A DNA stretch of 64,000 nucleotides. Origin: Bufo bufo. Lineage: Eukaryota; Chordata; Amphibia; Anura; Bufonidae. The position numbers and the translations under genes are program-made. The stretch is from NCBI RefSeq assembly GCF_905171765.1, contig NC_053392.1:111062465-111126464 (forward strand), in the 5' to 3' direction. Every line of letters begins with the position of its first letter. Position 1 is the first letter of the stretch. Of this stretch, positions 10,735 to 22,860 are shown piece after piece. The notes under the pieces were generated by a model. It saw nothing but the letters and a program-made list of their open reading frames with translations, made no database searches and was not told where the DNA came from.

Positions 10735-13700
10735 CTATTCTGCACAAGGTACAGACAAGTCTTGTGGGATCCAGGCCTGGTTCATTTTAATGAACGTGAG
10801 CTTGTCCACGTTGGCTGTGGACAGGCGGCTGCGTCTGTCTGTAATGACGCCTCCTGCCGTGCTAAATACACGTTCAGAAAGTACACTGGCTGCAGGGCAG
10901 GCCAGCACCTCCAAGGCATACAGGGCAAGCTCTGGCCATGTGGACAATTTGGAGACCCAGAAGTTGAATGGGGCAGAACCAATCAGTCAGAACATGTAGT
11001 CGTGTGCACAGGTACTGTTCCACCATGTTGTTCAAATGCTGCCTCCTGCTAACACGCTCCATATCAACAGTTGGGGCCGGTTGTTGCGGCGAGGTGACAA
11101 AGCTTTTCCACATGTCGGCCATGCTAACCCTGCCTTCTGAGGTGCTGGCGCTGACACAGCTGCGTTGGCGACCTCTTCCTCCTCCTCTGCCTTCGCCTTG
11201 TGCTTCAGCTTGTCCCCCGGCGTCAGTCGGGAATGCTCTCAGGAGCGTGTCTACCAGAGTGCGCCTGTAGTCGTGCATCTTCCGATCACGCTCCAGTGAG
11301 GATATTAAGAACGGCACATTGCCTTTGTAACGGGGATGCAGCAGGGTGGCCACCCAGTAGTCAGCACACGTTAAATTGTGGGCAACTCTCCAGTCGTTGC
11401 GCAGGCACTGCAGCATGTAGTTGCTCATGTGTGCCAGGCTGCACAGAGGTAAGGACAAGCTGTCCTCTGTGGGAGGCGTATCGTCTGCGTCCTCCGTATA
11501 CCCCCAGCCACGCACCAGTGATGGGCCCGAGCTGCGATGGATGCCACCCCGCTGTGAACATGCTTCATCTTCATCCTCCTCCTCATCCTCCTCCTCCTCA
11601 TCCTCCTCCTCCTCATCCTCCTCTTCCTCCTCCTGATCCTCCAGTAGTGGGCCCTGGCTGGCCAAATTTGTACCTGGCCTCTGCTGTTGCAAGAATCCTC
11701 TTTCTGAGCCACTTCTAAAAGACTGGCCTGAAAGTGTTAAAGATGACCCCTCTTTGCAAGAATCCTCTTTCTGAGCCACTTCTAAAAGACTGGCCTGAAA
11801 GTGTTAAAGATGACCCCTCTTCCTCCTACTCGTCCTGGGCCACATCCTCTTCCATCATCGCCCTAAGTGTTTTCTCAAGGAGACATAGAAGTGGTATTGT
11901 TACGCTGATAATGGCGTCATCGCCACTGGCCATGTTGATGGAGTATTTGAAACAGCGCAACAGGGCACACAGGTCTTGCATGGAGGCCCAGTCATTGGTG
12001 GTGAAGTGGTGCTGTTCCGCAGTGCGACTCACCCGTGCGTGCTGCAGCTGAAACTCCACTATGGCCTACTGCTGCTCGCACAGTCTGTCCAGCATGTGCA
12101 AGGTGGAGTTCCACCTGGTGGGCACGTCGCATATGAGGCGGGCAGGCCGAAGTTACGCTGTACGGCAGACAGGCGAGCAGCGGCAGGGTGTGAATGCCGG
12201 AAGTGCGAACAGACGGCCCGCACTTTATGCAGCAGCTCTGACATGTCGGGGTAGTTGTGAATGAACTTCTGTACCACCAAATTCAGCACATGCGCCAGGC
12301 AAGGGATGTGCGTCAAACCGGCTAGTCCCAGAGCCTCAACGAGATTTTGCCATTATCACACACCACCAGGCCGGGCTTGAGGCTCACTGGCAGCAACCAC
12401 TTGTCGGTCTGTTGTTCTATACCCCGCTACAATTCCTGCGCGGTGTGGGGCCTGTCCCCCAAACACATCAGTTTCAGAACGGCCTGCTGACGTTTACCCC
12501 TGGCTGTGCTGAAGTTGGCGGTGAAGGTCTGTCGCTTACCGGATGAGGAGGTGGTAGTAGAAGAGGAGGAGGAAGCCGAGTAGGAAGAGGAGGCAACAGG
12601 AGGCAAATAATGATGCCCTGTGATCCTTGGCGGCGGAAGGATGTGCGCCAAACAGCTCTCCGCCAAGGGCTCAGCTGCCACTACATTTACCCAGTGTGCA
12701 GTTAGGGAGATATAGCGTCCCTGGCCATGCTTACTGGTCGACGTATCTGTGGTTAGGTGGACCTTGCCACAGATGGCGTTGCTAGTGCACACTTGATTTT
12801 ATCCGATACTTGGTTGTGCAGGGAGGGCACGGCTCTCCTGGAGAAATAGTGGCGGCTGGGATCGACGTACTGTGGGACAGCAAGCGACATGAGCTGTTTG
12901 AAGCTGTCCGTCTCCACCAGCCTGAATGACAGCATTTCAAAGGACAGTAGTTTAGAAATGCTGGCATTCAGGGCCAGAGATCGAGGGTGGCTAGGTGGGA
13001 ATTTACGCTTTCTATCAAAGGTTTGTGAGATGGAGAGCTGAACGCTTTCATGTGACATGGTGGAGATGCTTGGTTACGGAGGTGGTGTTGTTGGTGGCAC
13101 ATCCTCTGTTTGCTGGGGGCGGCAGGTGCCAACATTCCTCCAGAGGAGGAGGAAGAAGCCGAGGCAGCAGCAGAAGAGGGAGCAGGAGGGGCCTGAGCCC
13201 TTTCTTGGTTTTGAAGGTGCTTACTCGACTGCAGCCCGTGTCTCGCATGTAGATGCCTGGTCATGCAGGTCGTGCTAAGGTTCAGAACGTTAATGCTTCG
13301 CTTCAGGCTCTGATGGCACAGCATGCAAACCACTCGGGTCTTGTCGTCAGCACATTGTGTGAAGAAGTGCCATGCCAGGGAACTCCTTGAAGCTGCCTTT
13401 GGTGTGGTTCCTGTTGACGGTGGCCACTAGCAGGCAAACTGTTTTGGCGACGGCTGCTTTGCTTTTGCACCCTGCTCCCGCTTTTGCTACGCTGTTGGCT
13501 CGGTCTCACCACTGCCTTTTCTTCCGAACTCTGAAAGTCAGTGGCATGACCTTCATTCCATGTGGGGTCTAGGACCTCCTCGTCCCCTGTATCGTCTTCC
13601 ACCCAGTCTTCCTCCCTGACCTCCTTTTCGATCTGCACACTGCAGAAAGATGCAGCAGTTGGCACCTGTGTTTCGTCATCATCAGAGACGTGCTGAGGTG

Positions 13701-14189
13701 GTATTCCCATGTCCTCATCAGGAAACATAAGTGGTTGTGCGTCAGTGAATTCTATGTCTTCCACCCCTGGGGAAGGGCTAGGTTGATGCCCTTGGGAAAC
13801 CCTGCCATCAGAGTCTTCAAACAGCATAAGAGACTGCTGCATGACTTGAGGCTCAGACAGGTTCCCTGATATGCACGGGGGTGATGTGACAGACTGATGG
13901 GCATGGGTTTCAGGCGCCACCTGTGCGCTTTCTGCAGAAGACTGGGTGGGAGATACTGTGAACGTGCTGGATCCACTGTCGGACACCCAATTGACTAGCG
14001 CCTGTACTTGCTCAGGCCTTACCATCCTTAGAACGGCATTAGGCCCTACCAAATATTGCTGTAGATTCTGGTGGCTACTGGGACCTGAGGTAGTAGGTTC
14101 AGTAGGACGTGTAGCTGTGGCAGAACTGCACCAGAGGCTCCACCAACACCACCACCACGACCACGTCCCTTATTAGATGTTTGCCTCAT
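10735..14189 (-). pseudogene. hAT transposase, BED-finger type, broken
   Basis: Pieces of one hAT transposase lie in order on the minus strand. N-terminus near 14189 (MRQTSNKGRGRGGG); acidic, Ser-rich segment 14052-13303; BED zinc finger at about 13330-13240 (CMLCHQ ... TRHLHARH); first catalytic region near 12770-12690 (LTTDTSTSKHGQGRYISLTAHW); CLAHVLNLVVQ near 12300; DLCALLRCF near 11970; C-terminal dimerisation motif at about 10940-10760 (SERVFSTAGG ... NVDKLTFIKMN). Such transposases cut and paste DNA flanked by hAT ends. The frame is broken repeatedly, including by a 67-bp tandem duplication, so it cannot make active protein. An acidic tract is encoded by a (TCC)n-like repeat at about 11565-11640. 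Confidence 0.9.
11687..11820. repeat. Perfect 67-bp tandem duplication inside the transposase
   Basis: The segments 11687-11753 and 11754-11820 are identical. Since 67 is not divisible by 3, the second copy shifts the transposase frame. Confidence 0.9.
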
Positions 14190-14299
14190 AGTTAGCATTC
14201 ACAAAGCAAAGTAAAAAGTGGTTAAGTATGTTAAAAATAATTAACCGCCAATATAAACCCTGATGTAGGGTATTGCACTCAATTATTATTTTTTGAACT

Positions 14300-14885
14300 C
14301 TGTATGACAGCGGTATTTGTGGCCTAAATGTGACACTCACTTATGCATGTGTAATCCCAGATGTGCAGTATATTAGAGGTTTTTTTCACCCTAACCAAAA
14401 AGCTGTATTTCTGTTCTAAATGTGACAGTGACTTATGCATGTGTAATCCCAGATGTGCAGTATATGAGAGGCTTTTTTCATCCCAGTATGCCAAAGCCGT
14501 ATTTATGGCCTAAATGTGACAGTCACTTATGCACGTCTAATCCCAGATGTGCAGTATATTAGAGGGTTTTTTCACCCTAACCAAAAACCTGTATTTCTGT
14601 CCTAAATGTGACAGTGACTTATGCACGTGTAATCCCAGATGTGCAGTATATTAGAGGGTTTTTTCACCCTAACCAAAAAGCTGTATTTCTGTCCTAAATG
14701 TGATAGTGACTTATGCACGTGTAATCCCAGATGTGCATTATATTAGAGGGTTTTTTCACCCTAACCAAAAAGCTGTATTTCTGTCCTAAATGTGACAGTC
14801 ACTTATGCTTGTCTAATCCCAGATGTGCAGTATATTAGAGGGTTTTTTCACCCCAGTATGCCAAAGCTGTATTTCTGGACTTGCA
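14300..14885. repeat. About 92-bp tandem array in the 5' part of the hAT
   Basis: Six units, each with TGTGACAGTGACTTATGCACG, AATCCCAGATGTGCAG and a TTTTTTCACCCTAACC block. Unit starts are 91-94 bp apart. The sequence is unrelated to the 9540-10260 array but the period is the same. Confidence 0.9.
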
Positions 14886-15404
14886 GATAGCATATGCTGG
14901 TGCACTATCATTGCATAAAATGGCTGCCGATCATGTATTGATATTGACGTACTGAAGAAAGAAAAGTTCGTTTTCAGCAGTAGTTGGCTCAGGGCATGCT
15001 TAAAAAAAATTGTGCACTGCACCCACAAAACACTTTTTCTGTGGATCGCTGAGTACATAAACTAGTTCTTGATAATATTTCTCCCTGATCTCTCCCTCAC
15101 AGCAGCTGCAGCCTCTCCCTACACTAATCCGAGCAGAGTGACGGGCGGCGCTACGTGACTCCAGCTTAAATAGAGGCTGGGTCACATGCTGCAGTTGGCC
15201 AATTACAGCCATGCCAATAGTAGGCATGGCTGTGATGGCCTTTTGGGGCAAGTAGTATTACGCTTGTTGATTGGCTGCTGTGCAGGCTTTCAAAAAGCGC
15301 CATAAAAATCGCCGGACACCGAACCCGAACTTTTACGTAAATGTTCGGGTTCGGGTCCGGGTGCCGAAAACCCTAAAGTTCGGTACGAACCCGAACTTTA
15401 CAGT

Positions 15405-16129
15405 AGTTGAATTATACAAATTACAAATAGTTGAATTATAATGACCATGTGAAAGTGGGGATTACTGAGATCTACAATGTGGTTGATATAATTTTGGTAT
15501 AGTTTTTTAATTACCTGCAATTTTGTAACTTTCAAAGTTATAATGGTTTATATTTCAGTGCTGACCTTGTCTGCTTTGTGCCAGTTTTGTTAATGTTTTC
15601 TCTCCCGTGCACCTCAGGGTTAAGTAACTAGGCAAACTCATTATACTAATGGCCTCAATCTTTTCCTGTTGTGGTTCATTTCAACAGGTGCTGCATAAAC
15701 TTTATTGATTTCATGAGCCACACAGCGATGCTAAAATATACTGCTAATAACCCAGAATTTCTCACTCTGGTACCCAGGGTGCTTTTCATTCTGTAATAAT
15801 GAGCCAATCGGATGAAAGCACAAGTCTCTGATGGCCTTTGGAAGCCACAGATATAGACAATTATTTTTGGAAGGTAAAGTTTGGCAGTAATTAAAGGTAC
15901 TCTGACCTATTATAAACCGTGTGCTGCAAAAACTGCTTATCCGTCTATTAAGGATACAGAGCCCCATTGTTTAAGGAAATATGTAGACAAGACACGATAG
16001 CAAAGCATTATAACACTTTAATCAGTCTTCCTTATTAATGAATTCTTTGTGAAGGTCTACAATTAGGTTTTCACTAGTTATCTTCTGCTTTAATATTCCA
16101 CAGTGTACAGTATATATATATAATATCAG

Positions 16130-16167
<38 letters not shown>

Positions 16168-16509
16168 TTTTTGTCATCAAAAATAAAGAAATATGCATGA
16201 ATGTGCATCAAATTCTTAATGCACTATATAAATATAAATTTATATGTGCATGATGGATGCACAAAAAATAGGCAGCAGAGGGCAAAATTGTGATGACTTG
16301 ACAACTGGCCACATCTTATGGTTTGAATCCAGTTTATAGTAGTTAGCATATACCAAAAGGGATCCAAGGAAGGACAACAAGCAGATTAGTTACAGGGTCA
16401 TGGGCAACCTAAGCTGATTGTTAAATGTGGGGTGCAATGCCTTGCCCATTTGGTTTAGTTCCGCAGAAATTCTACTGCAGTACAAATTTTAGAAAAAGTC
16501 AACGCAGAT
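15405..16509. other. Unassigned stretch with a TA microsatellite
   Basis: No gene is seen. A (TA)n microsatellite lies at about 16108-16164. The rest is A/T-rich sequence without a convincing reading frame or repeat boundary. Confidence 0.55.
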
Positions 16510-16754
16510 TGAGCATGCTGTCCGGCTTGAGCATCTTGATGCTCGGCACATGGCGTTACTCGGCCGAGTACAGCATGTGCTCCAGCGCCATGCTGGAGTC
16601 TTCTCCCCCGCTATTTTCTTACAGCCAATAAACAAGCATATAAGTTCTGCCCTCACTGTAATGCCAGTACCCATGTTGGCTACTGGCATTACAGTGATTG
16701 GCTGTCCGGAACGTGTCATCGGGTGCTATATATCACCCGATGACGCATGTTTGG

Positions 16755-17400
16755 CTTATTCGAAGTCAGGAAGAGCTGAGCATAGGAAGGGACAGAGATT
16801 GCAGGCAGTGTAATTAAAAATTTTTTTGTACAAAAACTTTTCAGAGACCCAAAAGTCCTTGTAAGGACTATTGTCTGTGACAGCAGCAATATATGTTTGT
16901 GGCCCAACCTGCGCTAAATTGCTCAGTGTTAGGGAGAGCTGTGTATAGAAAGGGACAGACAGTGTAGGGAGTGTATTAGGAAGATTTTTATACAAAAAAC
17001 TTTTCAGAGACCCAAAAGTCCTTTTAAGGACTATTGTGTGTGACAGAAGCAATATATATTTTTAGCACATCCTGCGCTAAATACCATGTAATAGGCCGCT
17101 GCAAACAGTTAAATTATCCGCGCCTGTTTAAAGTCTGTGCATCCCTAAAAAATCAGTGACATCCAGTGTACTTTTTCTGTAGACAGTGTCCGCTGCGGAC
17201 AGTTAAATTATCCGCGCAACATCTCCTGTTTAAAGTGTGCGCATCCCTAAAAAAATCAGTGACATCCAGTGCACTTTTTCCATAGACGGTGTCCGCTGCG
17301 GACAGTTACATTATCCCCGCCACATCTCCTGTTTGAAGTGTGCGCATCCCTAAAAAATCTGTGACATCCAGTGTACCTTTTTCCGTAGACACTGCGAACA
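16755..17400. repeat. Two tandem arrays upstream of the hAT 2 transposase
   Basis: At 16755-17060 are two copies of about 150-180 bp sharing ACTTTTCAGAGACCC and AAAGTCCTT..AAGGACTATTGT. At 17090-17400 are three copies of about 115 bp sharing GACAGTTAAATTATCCGCG and TCAGTGACATCCAGTG. Both belong to the hAT 5' non-coding region. Confidence 0.8.
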
Positions 17401-17536
17401 GTGACATTGCCTGTGGTACCTGTCCTGTATAACGTTTCCTCATCACAAATACCTTTGTAATTATTTTTTGTGCATACACTTCCAAATCCTACGCTACTGT
17501 ACGGTGACATACTTTCAAGCATATATCACATTTAAA

Positions 17537-19490
17537 ATGAAGAAGGCGAGCAGTAAGGGATGGGGAAGTGGTCGTGATGCTGATGGTGCACACTGAGGCC
17601 GTGGCCCTGGGCGTGGAGAAACTGTGCCTTCAGTCAGAGCACAAGAAAAACAATCATCCATGATACCTAGCTTCATGTCCCAGTTTGCAGGGCGGCGCAG
17701 GACACCACTCTTGAAGTTAGACCAGTGCGACCAGGTGGTCGGTTGGATTGTAGAGGATAATGCTTCCAGTCGGTTAAGCACCACCCTGTCTTCCACAAAG
17801 TCCAGTCTCAGTAGCCAGGAGTCTGGTCCACACAATCCTCACCCTGATCCTCCTTCCTCCCACCATGTACAGTGAAGCCAAACAATTGATCCCACACTCA
17901 GATATTTCGAGGACCTCTTTTCATTGCCATTACTTGATTTGTCCCTCTCGCTAAGCACGAAGAGGGACATCAGATCTTGTGCCCTGATTCCCAACCTCTT
18001 GAGCATCCACAGTCACAAGAACATGACGGTGGGGAATGGCAATTCGTGTTTAATGAGGTGGATGATGATGGGACACAGTTGCCAATGAGTCAACCGCAAT
18101 TACTGTCTCAAGAGGTTATGAAGAGGATGAGACAGAGTTGTCAATCACTGAGGTTGTGGTTAGGACAACAAATCAGGAGGATGATCAGAGTAAGGAAGTG
18201 GAAGAGGAGGTGGTGGATGATAAGGTCACTGACCCAACCTGGGAAGGTGGAAAGACGAGCGAGGACAGCAGTACAGAGGGGGAGGGATCTGCAGCACCGC
18301 AACAGACTGGAAGAGGCAGTGGGGTGGCAAAGGGGAGAACGCAGGCCACACCAAACAGGCCCGCAACTGTTCCACAGAGCACCCCCTTGCAGAAATCTCC
18401 CTTGCCAAGGGGTAGATGTTCTGCAGTATGGCACTTTTTTGAGGAAAGTGCGGACGACAAAAGAATAGTAGTTTGCAACTTGTGCCATACGAAAATGAGT
18501 CGAGGCGTGAACACTAGCAACCTCACCACTACCAGCATAATCCGCCACATGGCATCCAAGCACCATAATAAGTGGGACGAATGCCTGGGTACATAATCTG
18601 GGGGTCACACCACTGCCTCCTCTTCCCCTATGTGGAGGCCGGGAGCGTTTCATACCCTGGGATGGCACAGGTGCTACCGATGCCAAGGATTGCGGGCCAT
18701 AATTCCATCAGGGTTTCCGCCACCACTTACTTTAGTGGACCCAACCCCCACTTCTCCTCCTCCACCTCCTCCTCCACTTCCACCTCAGAATTATCAGCGT
18801 GCAGCACCAGTCAGTCATCAGTCGGTAGCTGTAAGCAGTGTAGCACTGCAGTGGGGAAGCGGCAACAGGCCGTGCTGAAGCTGGTATGCTTAGGGGACAA
18901 ATAGCACACCGCCGCAGAGCTGTGGCAGGGTATAAGAGACCAGACTGAGCTGTGGCTCTCGCCACTCAACCTACAACCAGGCATGGTTGTGTCTGCTAAT
19001 GGCTGTAACCTGGTGGTGCTTTGGAGATCGGTAAGGTCGGACACATTCCATACCTAGCCCACGTGTTCAACCTTGTGGTTCAGGGGTTTCTCAAAACCTA
19101 CCCCAAGTTGCCTGAGCTACTGGTGAAGGTGCACCACATGTGTGCACATTTCTGCAAGTCATCGACAGCTTCAGCTGGTCTGTCAACGATGCAGCAGCAC
19201 TTGAAATTGCCAGCTCACCGGCTGTTGTGTGACGTGAGCACATGCTGGAACTCCACTTGTTGGCCAGGCTTTGTGAGCAGCAGAGGGCAGTAGTGGAATA
19301 CCAGCTGCAACATGGTTGTCGCCTTTCCATTCAGCTTTCGCTGTTCACAAGCGAGGAAAGAGCATGGATGTCTGACCTTTGTGAGGTTTTAAGAAACTTT
19401 GAGGAATCAGCAAAGATGGTGAGCAGTGATAATGCTATTATCAGCATCACCATCCCACTTATGTGTCTACTCAAATGCTTGCTGCTCACA
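17537..19490 (+). pseudogene. hAT 2 transposase, BED-finger type, broken
   Basis: It starts MKKASSKGWGSGRD, like the N-termini at 14189 and 46919, but meets a TGA after 19 codons. Later pieces in order: acidic linker (18138-18400); BED finger at about 18415-18580 (AVWHFF, CNLCHTKM, HMASKHH); a degraded first catalytic region around 18950; YLAHVFNLVVQGF near 19060; CDVSTCWNS near 19230; MSDLCEVLRNFEES and ISITIPLMCLL to about 19475. The reading frame then runs into a TTAA repeat, so the C-terminal dimerisation region is missing. Several frameshifts and the truncation make it inactive. Confidence 0.85.
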
Positions 19491-19491
19491 A

Positions 19492-20568
19492 TTAACCACC
19501 TCAGCTCCCGTAGCTTAAACACCCTTAATGACCAGACCACTTTTTACAATTCTGCACTACACTACTTTCACGGTTTATTGCTCGGTCATGCAACTTACCA
19601 CCCAAATGAATTTTACCTCCTTTTCTTCTCACTAATAGAGCTTTCATTTGGTGGTATTTCATTGCTGCTGACATTTTTACTTTTTTTGTTATTAATCGAA
19701 ACTTAACGATTTTTTTGCAAAAAAATGACATTTTTCACTTTCAGTTGTAAAATTTTTCAAATAAAACTACATTTCTATTTAAATTTTTCTCAAAATTTAT
19801 TGTTCTACATGTCTTTGATAAAAAAAAAATGTTTGGGTAAAAAAAAAAAATGGTTTGGGTAAAAGTTATAGCGTTTACCAACTATGGTACAAAAATGTGA
19901 ATTTCCGCTTTTTGAAGCAGCTCTGACTTTCTGAGCACCTGTCATGTTTCCTGAGGTTCTACAATGCCCAGACAGTAGAAAAACCCCACAAATTACCCCA
20001 TTTCAGAAAGTAGACACCCTAATGTATTCGCTGATGGGCATAGTGAGTTCATAGAACTTTTTATTTTTTGTCGCAAGTTAGCGGAAAATGATGATTTTTA
20101 TATTATTTTTTTTTCCTTACAAAGTCTCATATTCCACTAACTTGTGACAAAAAATAAAAACTTCCATGAACTCACTATGCCCATCACGAAATACCTTGGG
20201 GTGTCTTCTTTCCAAAATGGGGTCACTTGTGGGGTAGTTATACTGCCCTGGCATTTTAGGGGCCCTAATGCATGAGAAGTAGTTTGAAATCCAAATGTGT
20301 AAAAAATGCCCTGTGAAATCCTAAAGGTCTTCTTTGGAATGTGGGCCCCTTTGTCCACCTAGGCTGCAAAAAAGTGTCACACATGTGGTATCGCCGTACT
20401 CAGGAGAAGTTGGGCAATGTGTTTTGGGGTGTCTTTTTACATATACCCATGCTGGGTGAGAGAAATATCTCGGCAAAAGACAACTTTTCCCATTTTTTTA
20501 TACAAAGTTGGCATTTGACCGAGATATTTATCTCACCCAGCATGGGTATATGTAAAATGACACCTCAT
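19492..20568. repeat. TTAA-flanked interspersed repeat, probably a DNA transposon derivative
   Basis: It starts TTAACCACCTCAGC exactly where the transposase sequence stops and contains A/T-rich non-coding sequence. An inverted pair lies inside it (ACTCACTATGCCCATCA around 20170 and its complement around 20035), and a second palindrome around 20450-20560 reads CACCCAGCATGGGTATATG. It stops where Penelope coding sequence begins. A TTAA target suggests a Kolobok- or piggyBac-type family; this is inference, as no transposase is present. Confidence 0.5.
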
Positions 20569-20569
20569 G

Positions 20570-21500
20570 TTTTCAGCTGTAATATTAAATGTGTTGCTCG
20601 TCGAGCCCCCATCCTGGGCCAACGGATCAGTCCCAGTTTGTTCATGGATAGTTTACAGACACAGCAGAGCTGGTTACGTTTTAAAGGCAATTATAAGTGC
20701 GGACACCGTATCTGCACTTGCTGCAAGCATCTTTCTATAGGCCAATCTGTTGTCTCTGCATCTAACCCAAAAACTTTTACTGTGAACCAGTATATCAATT
20801 GCACCACCAGCTTTGTGGTCTACTGCATCACCTGCATGACATGCCGCTTACAATACATAGGCTGTACTTCCAACAGCCTTAAAACTAGAATTCTCCGACA
20901 TATTTCTGATATTCCACATGCGCTGACGCGTAATGTTTCTGCGGACAGTTCACACTATGCGGCTTGTCATGCAGGTGACACCAGTAGCCTTGTGGTGCAA
21001 GGAGTGGAAAGGGTTAAAATCCCCAAACGTGGAGGTGATCACAGGAGAGTTCTTTTAAATAGAGAATCATACTGGATTTTTACTATGGGTACTTGTGTAC
21101 CAACAGGTCTAAATCGCAGACATGATCTCATATTACATTATTGACCTTGGTACACTTTCTCTGTATTTTCTGCAGCTTTTCCCCTTTTCTCTTCTCATGT
21201 TTAGCATATGTTTTTAAGTGTTTGAGGTGGAGCTATGTGTTGATTGTGTCCACCTGGCATGCTGAACCTGCCTCTTATTTAAGGCCAGTGTCTTACACTA
21301 TCATGTTGTCATGAGTAAGGATCTGAATTTATTGATCTGAAACGCGTAGACTTGGTGTACAAGTCCGGATTTTAGCACGTTTTTGTATTAAAGCATTCAA
21401 TTGGTCGTTTGGAAGCTGGATTTTCTCTTTTTTCCTATATTTTATTATCGCTGAGTTCCTGGCGATTATCCTTGCCTCCATCTCAGACACCTGACCAGGT
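20570..21500 (+). mobile_element. Penelope-like element, 3' fragment
   Basis: Contains the GIY-YIG coding end and about 350 bp of 3' sequence. That tail includes a hairpin (GGATC...GATCT, about 21322-21343) directly followed by GAAACGCGTAG, resembling part of a hammerhead ribozyme core. It is inserted in hAT 2. The 3' limit is approximate and no target duplication was identified. Confidence 0.7.
20575..21144 (+). pseudogene. Penelope-like element, GIY-YIG endonuclease end (5'-truncated)
   Basis: About 190 residues of the C-terminal part of a Penelope-like retroelement protein. Visible are the Cys cluster (NYKCGHRICTCCKHL), then the GIY-YIG endonuclease core (VVYCITCMTCRLQYIG) with the following Arg-rich helix (LKTRILRHISDI), and a C-terminal RESYWIF..GLN block. 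The same order is seen at 26435-27856. This nuclease nicks target DNA to prime reverse transcription. The reverse transcriptase is absent, so the copy is truncated. The upstream 78 codons of the open frame come from the adjoining TTAA repeat. The frame is open to a stop at 21144. Confidence 0.9.
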
Positions 21501-22550
21501 GAGCCTCGACTCCTGTTCTCTTAAAATCTTTTACAGGGTCAGCTCACCTACAGGCCCGCACCAAAATTCTTTTACAGGGTCAGATCACCTGCAGGCCCTC
21601 ACCTGATTATACCTAATAGGTAATTTGCGTGCATGCTGCCTTGCTTGGACGTGGTAGCCATAGCTGTTTCTCAGGCTCCCACTCCAGAATTGAACCATGA
21701 TTCCCCCGTTACCCATGGTCTACATGATTTGGGCTGAAAATTACCTAAAAAATTGATAGGGCAGACATTTGAATGGATCATCGCCATCACGGGGACGTGC
21801 GATTGGCCCCAGGTTATCTAGAGTCACCAAAGCAGCAGCAGGCCCTCACCCATAATGTTTTAGATGGTCAGATGAGCAGGTCCTTGCTCCAAATCTTTTT
21901 GAGGGTCTCCAGCAGGCCATCAATCATAATTTGTCAAGGCTGTGTATGATGCCCTCCTTTATGTGCAACAAAGGGTGTATTGTAGTGCCGGTTCCTTGTA
22001 ATTTTTGGCAGCCATTTCACTTAGTGCATAGGCTTTATAAGTGTAGGAGTCCCACTACCTGAACAATTGTACCACAATGTGAATGAGGCCCTCCTTTATG
22101 TGATATACAGGTTGTATCAGAGTGCTTCTTCCTTGTAATTTTTGGCAGCACTTGCACTTTATATACAATTAAATATACAGGAAAGAATGTTTCCTAGCAA
22201 TTTTAACTCTAAAATTGATTTTGTTTTCGGTTTGGTGCGTACTATTGTCAGTCTGTAAAGGGGCGTACTACTCGGACAGCATCGTTCCCAGCAGTGACCT
22301 GGGAGTCCAAGATGCATCCAGACATCCTCCCCATGCCGTTCCCGAACCATTTAGGTGGTGTTTCTATCAATTTCTGACCTTTTCCTATGAACCAGGCACC
22401 CTCCCTCTTCAGAGCAGGGGATGCCTGGTTTAATGCTCGGGTTCGACCATTGAATTCCATTATACTCGGGAGCTCGGTAGAGCAACCGAGCATCTAGATT
22501 TGTTCGGCCCGAGCCCCAGAGCACTATGGTGCTCGATCAACACTATTGCT

Positions 22551-22860
22551 GAACATAAGTATTTGAACACCTGAGAAACAGCAAGAATTTTGGCTTTTAA
22601 AGACCTGTTACTGTAGTTTGAAAAGTCCACACTTATTTAACTCATTAATCTAACTTAGTAGCACCTGTCTGAGCTCTTTAAAGACACCTGTCTACCCCAT
22701 CGTCAGTCAGACGCCAACTACTACCATGCGCAAGACCAAAGAGCTGTCAAAAGACACCAGAGACAAAATTGTGGATCTCCACAAGGCTGGATAGGGCTAC
22801 GGGGCAACTGTTGGAGCAATTGTTAGAAAATGGAAGAGGCTAAAGACAACTGTCAGTCTT
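22551..22860 (+). pseudogene. Tc1-like transposase N-terminal fragment
   Basis: Non-coding sequence (GAACATAAGTATTTGAACACC) typical of a Tc1 5' end leads to an ATG at 22726. The frame reads MRKTKELSKDTRDKIVDLHK, the start of the paired-type DNA-binding region of a Tc1/mariner transposase. It then reaches an in-frame TAG after AG. Beyond it, GYG..VGAIVRKWK can be read with an internal gap. The match is lost near 22860, so the DDE catalytic domain is absent. Confidence 0.8.

Larger units (their letters stand above)
8595..15404 (-). mobile_element. hAT transposon, decayed, about 6.8 kb
   Basis: The left end reads TAGAGTTGAGCGGACACC, followed by the GTTCGGGTTCGG-type sequence. The right end carries the matching inverted sequence (CCCGAAC, GGTACGAACCCGAAC) but stops a few bases short of a full terminus. 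Inside are a broken minus-strand BED-finger transposase (10735-14189) and two tandem arrays of about 92-bp period, one on each side. The 3' terminal part (about 8795-9535) duplicates about 10345-11290 with a gap, so the 3' end is present twice. No 8-bp target duplication could be confirmed. Confidence 0.85.
16510..22545 (+). mobile_element. hAT transposon 2, composite with nested insertions
   Basis: The 5' part (16510-17530) holds GAGCAT/GCTCGG-rich sequence and tandem repeats. A plus-strand BED-finger transposase starts at 17537 and is cut at about 19490 by a TTAA-type repeat (19492-20568), followed by a Penelope-like fragment (20570 to about 21500). The 3' non-coding part resumes at about 21530 with repeats of CAGGGTCAG, CACCTGCAGGCCC and CTTGTAATTTTTGGCAGC. 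It ends at about 22545 with GTGCTCGATCAACACTA. A second copy of that end lies at 23276-23527. The left terminus is approximate. Confidence 0.75.

Noticed and set aside
11421..11636. Poly-serine frame on the plus strand
   Set aside because: It is the opposite strand of the acidic tract of the minus-strand transposase.
16108..16164. TATA-rich promoter
   Set aside because: Plain (TA)n microsatellite with no gene nearby.
20341..20574. First 78 codons of the frame at 20341-21144 as a Penelope N-terminus
   Set aside because: This part is TTAA-repeat sequence; Penelope similarity starts only near 20575.
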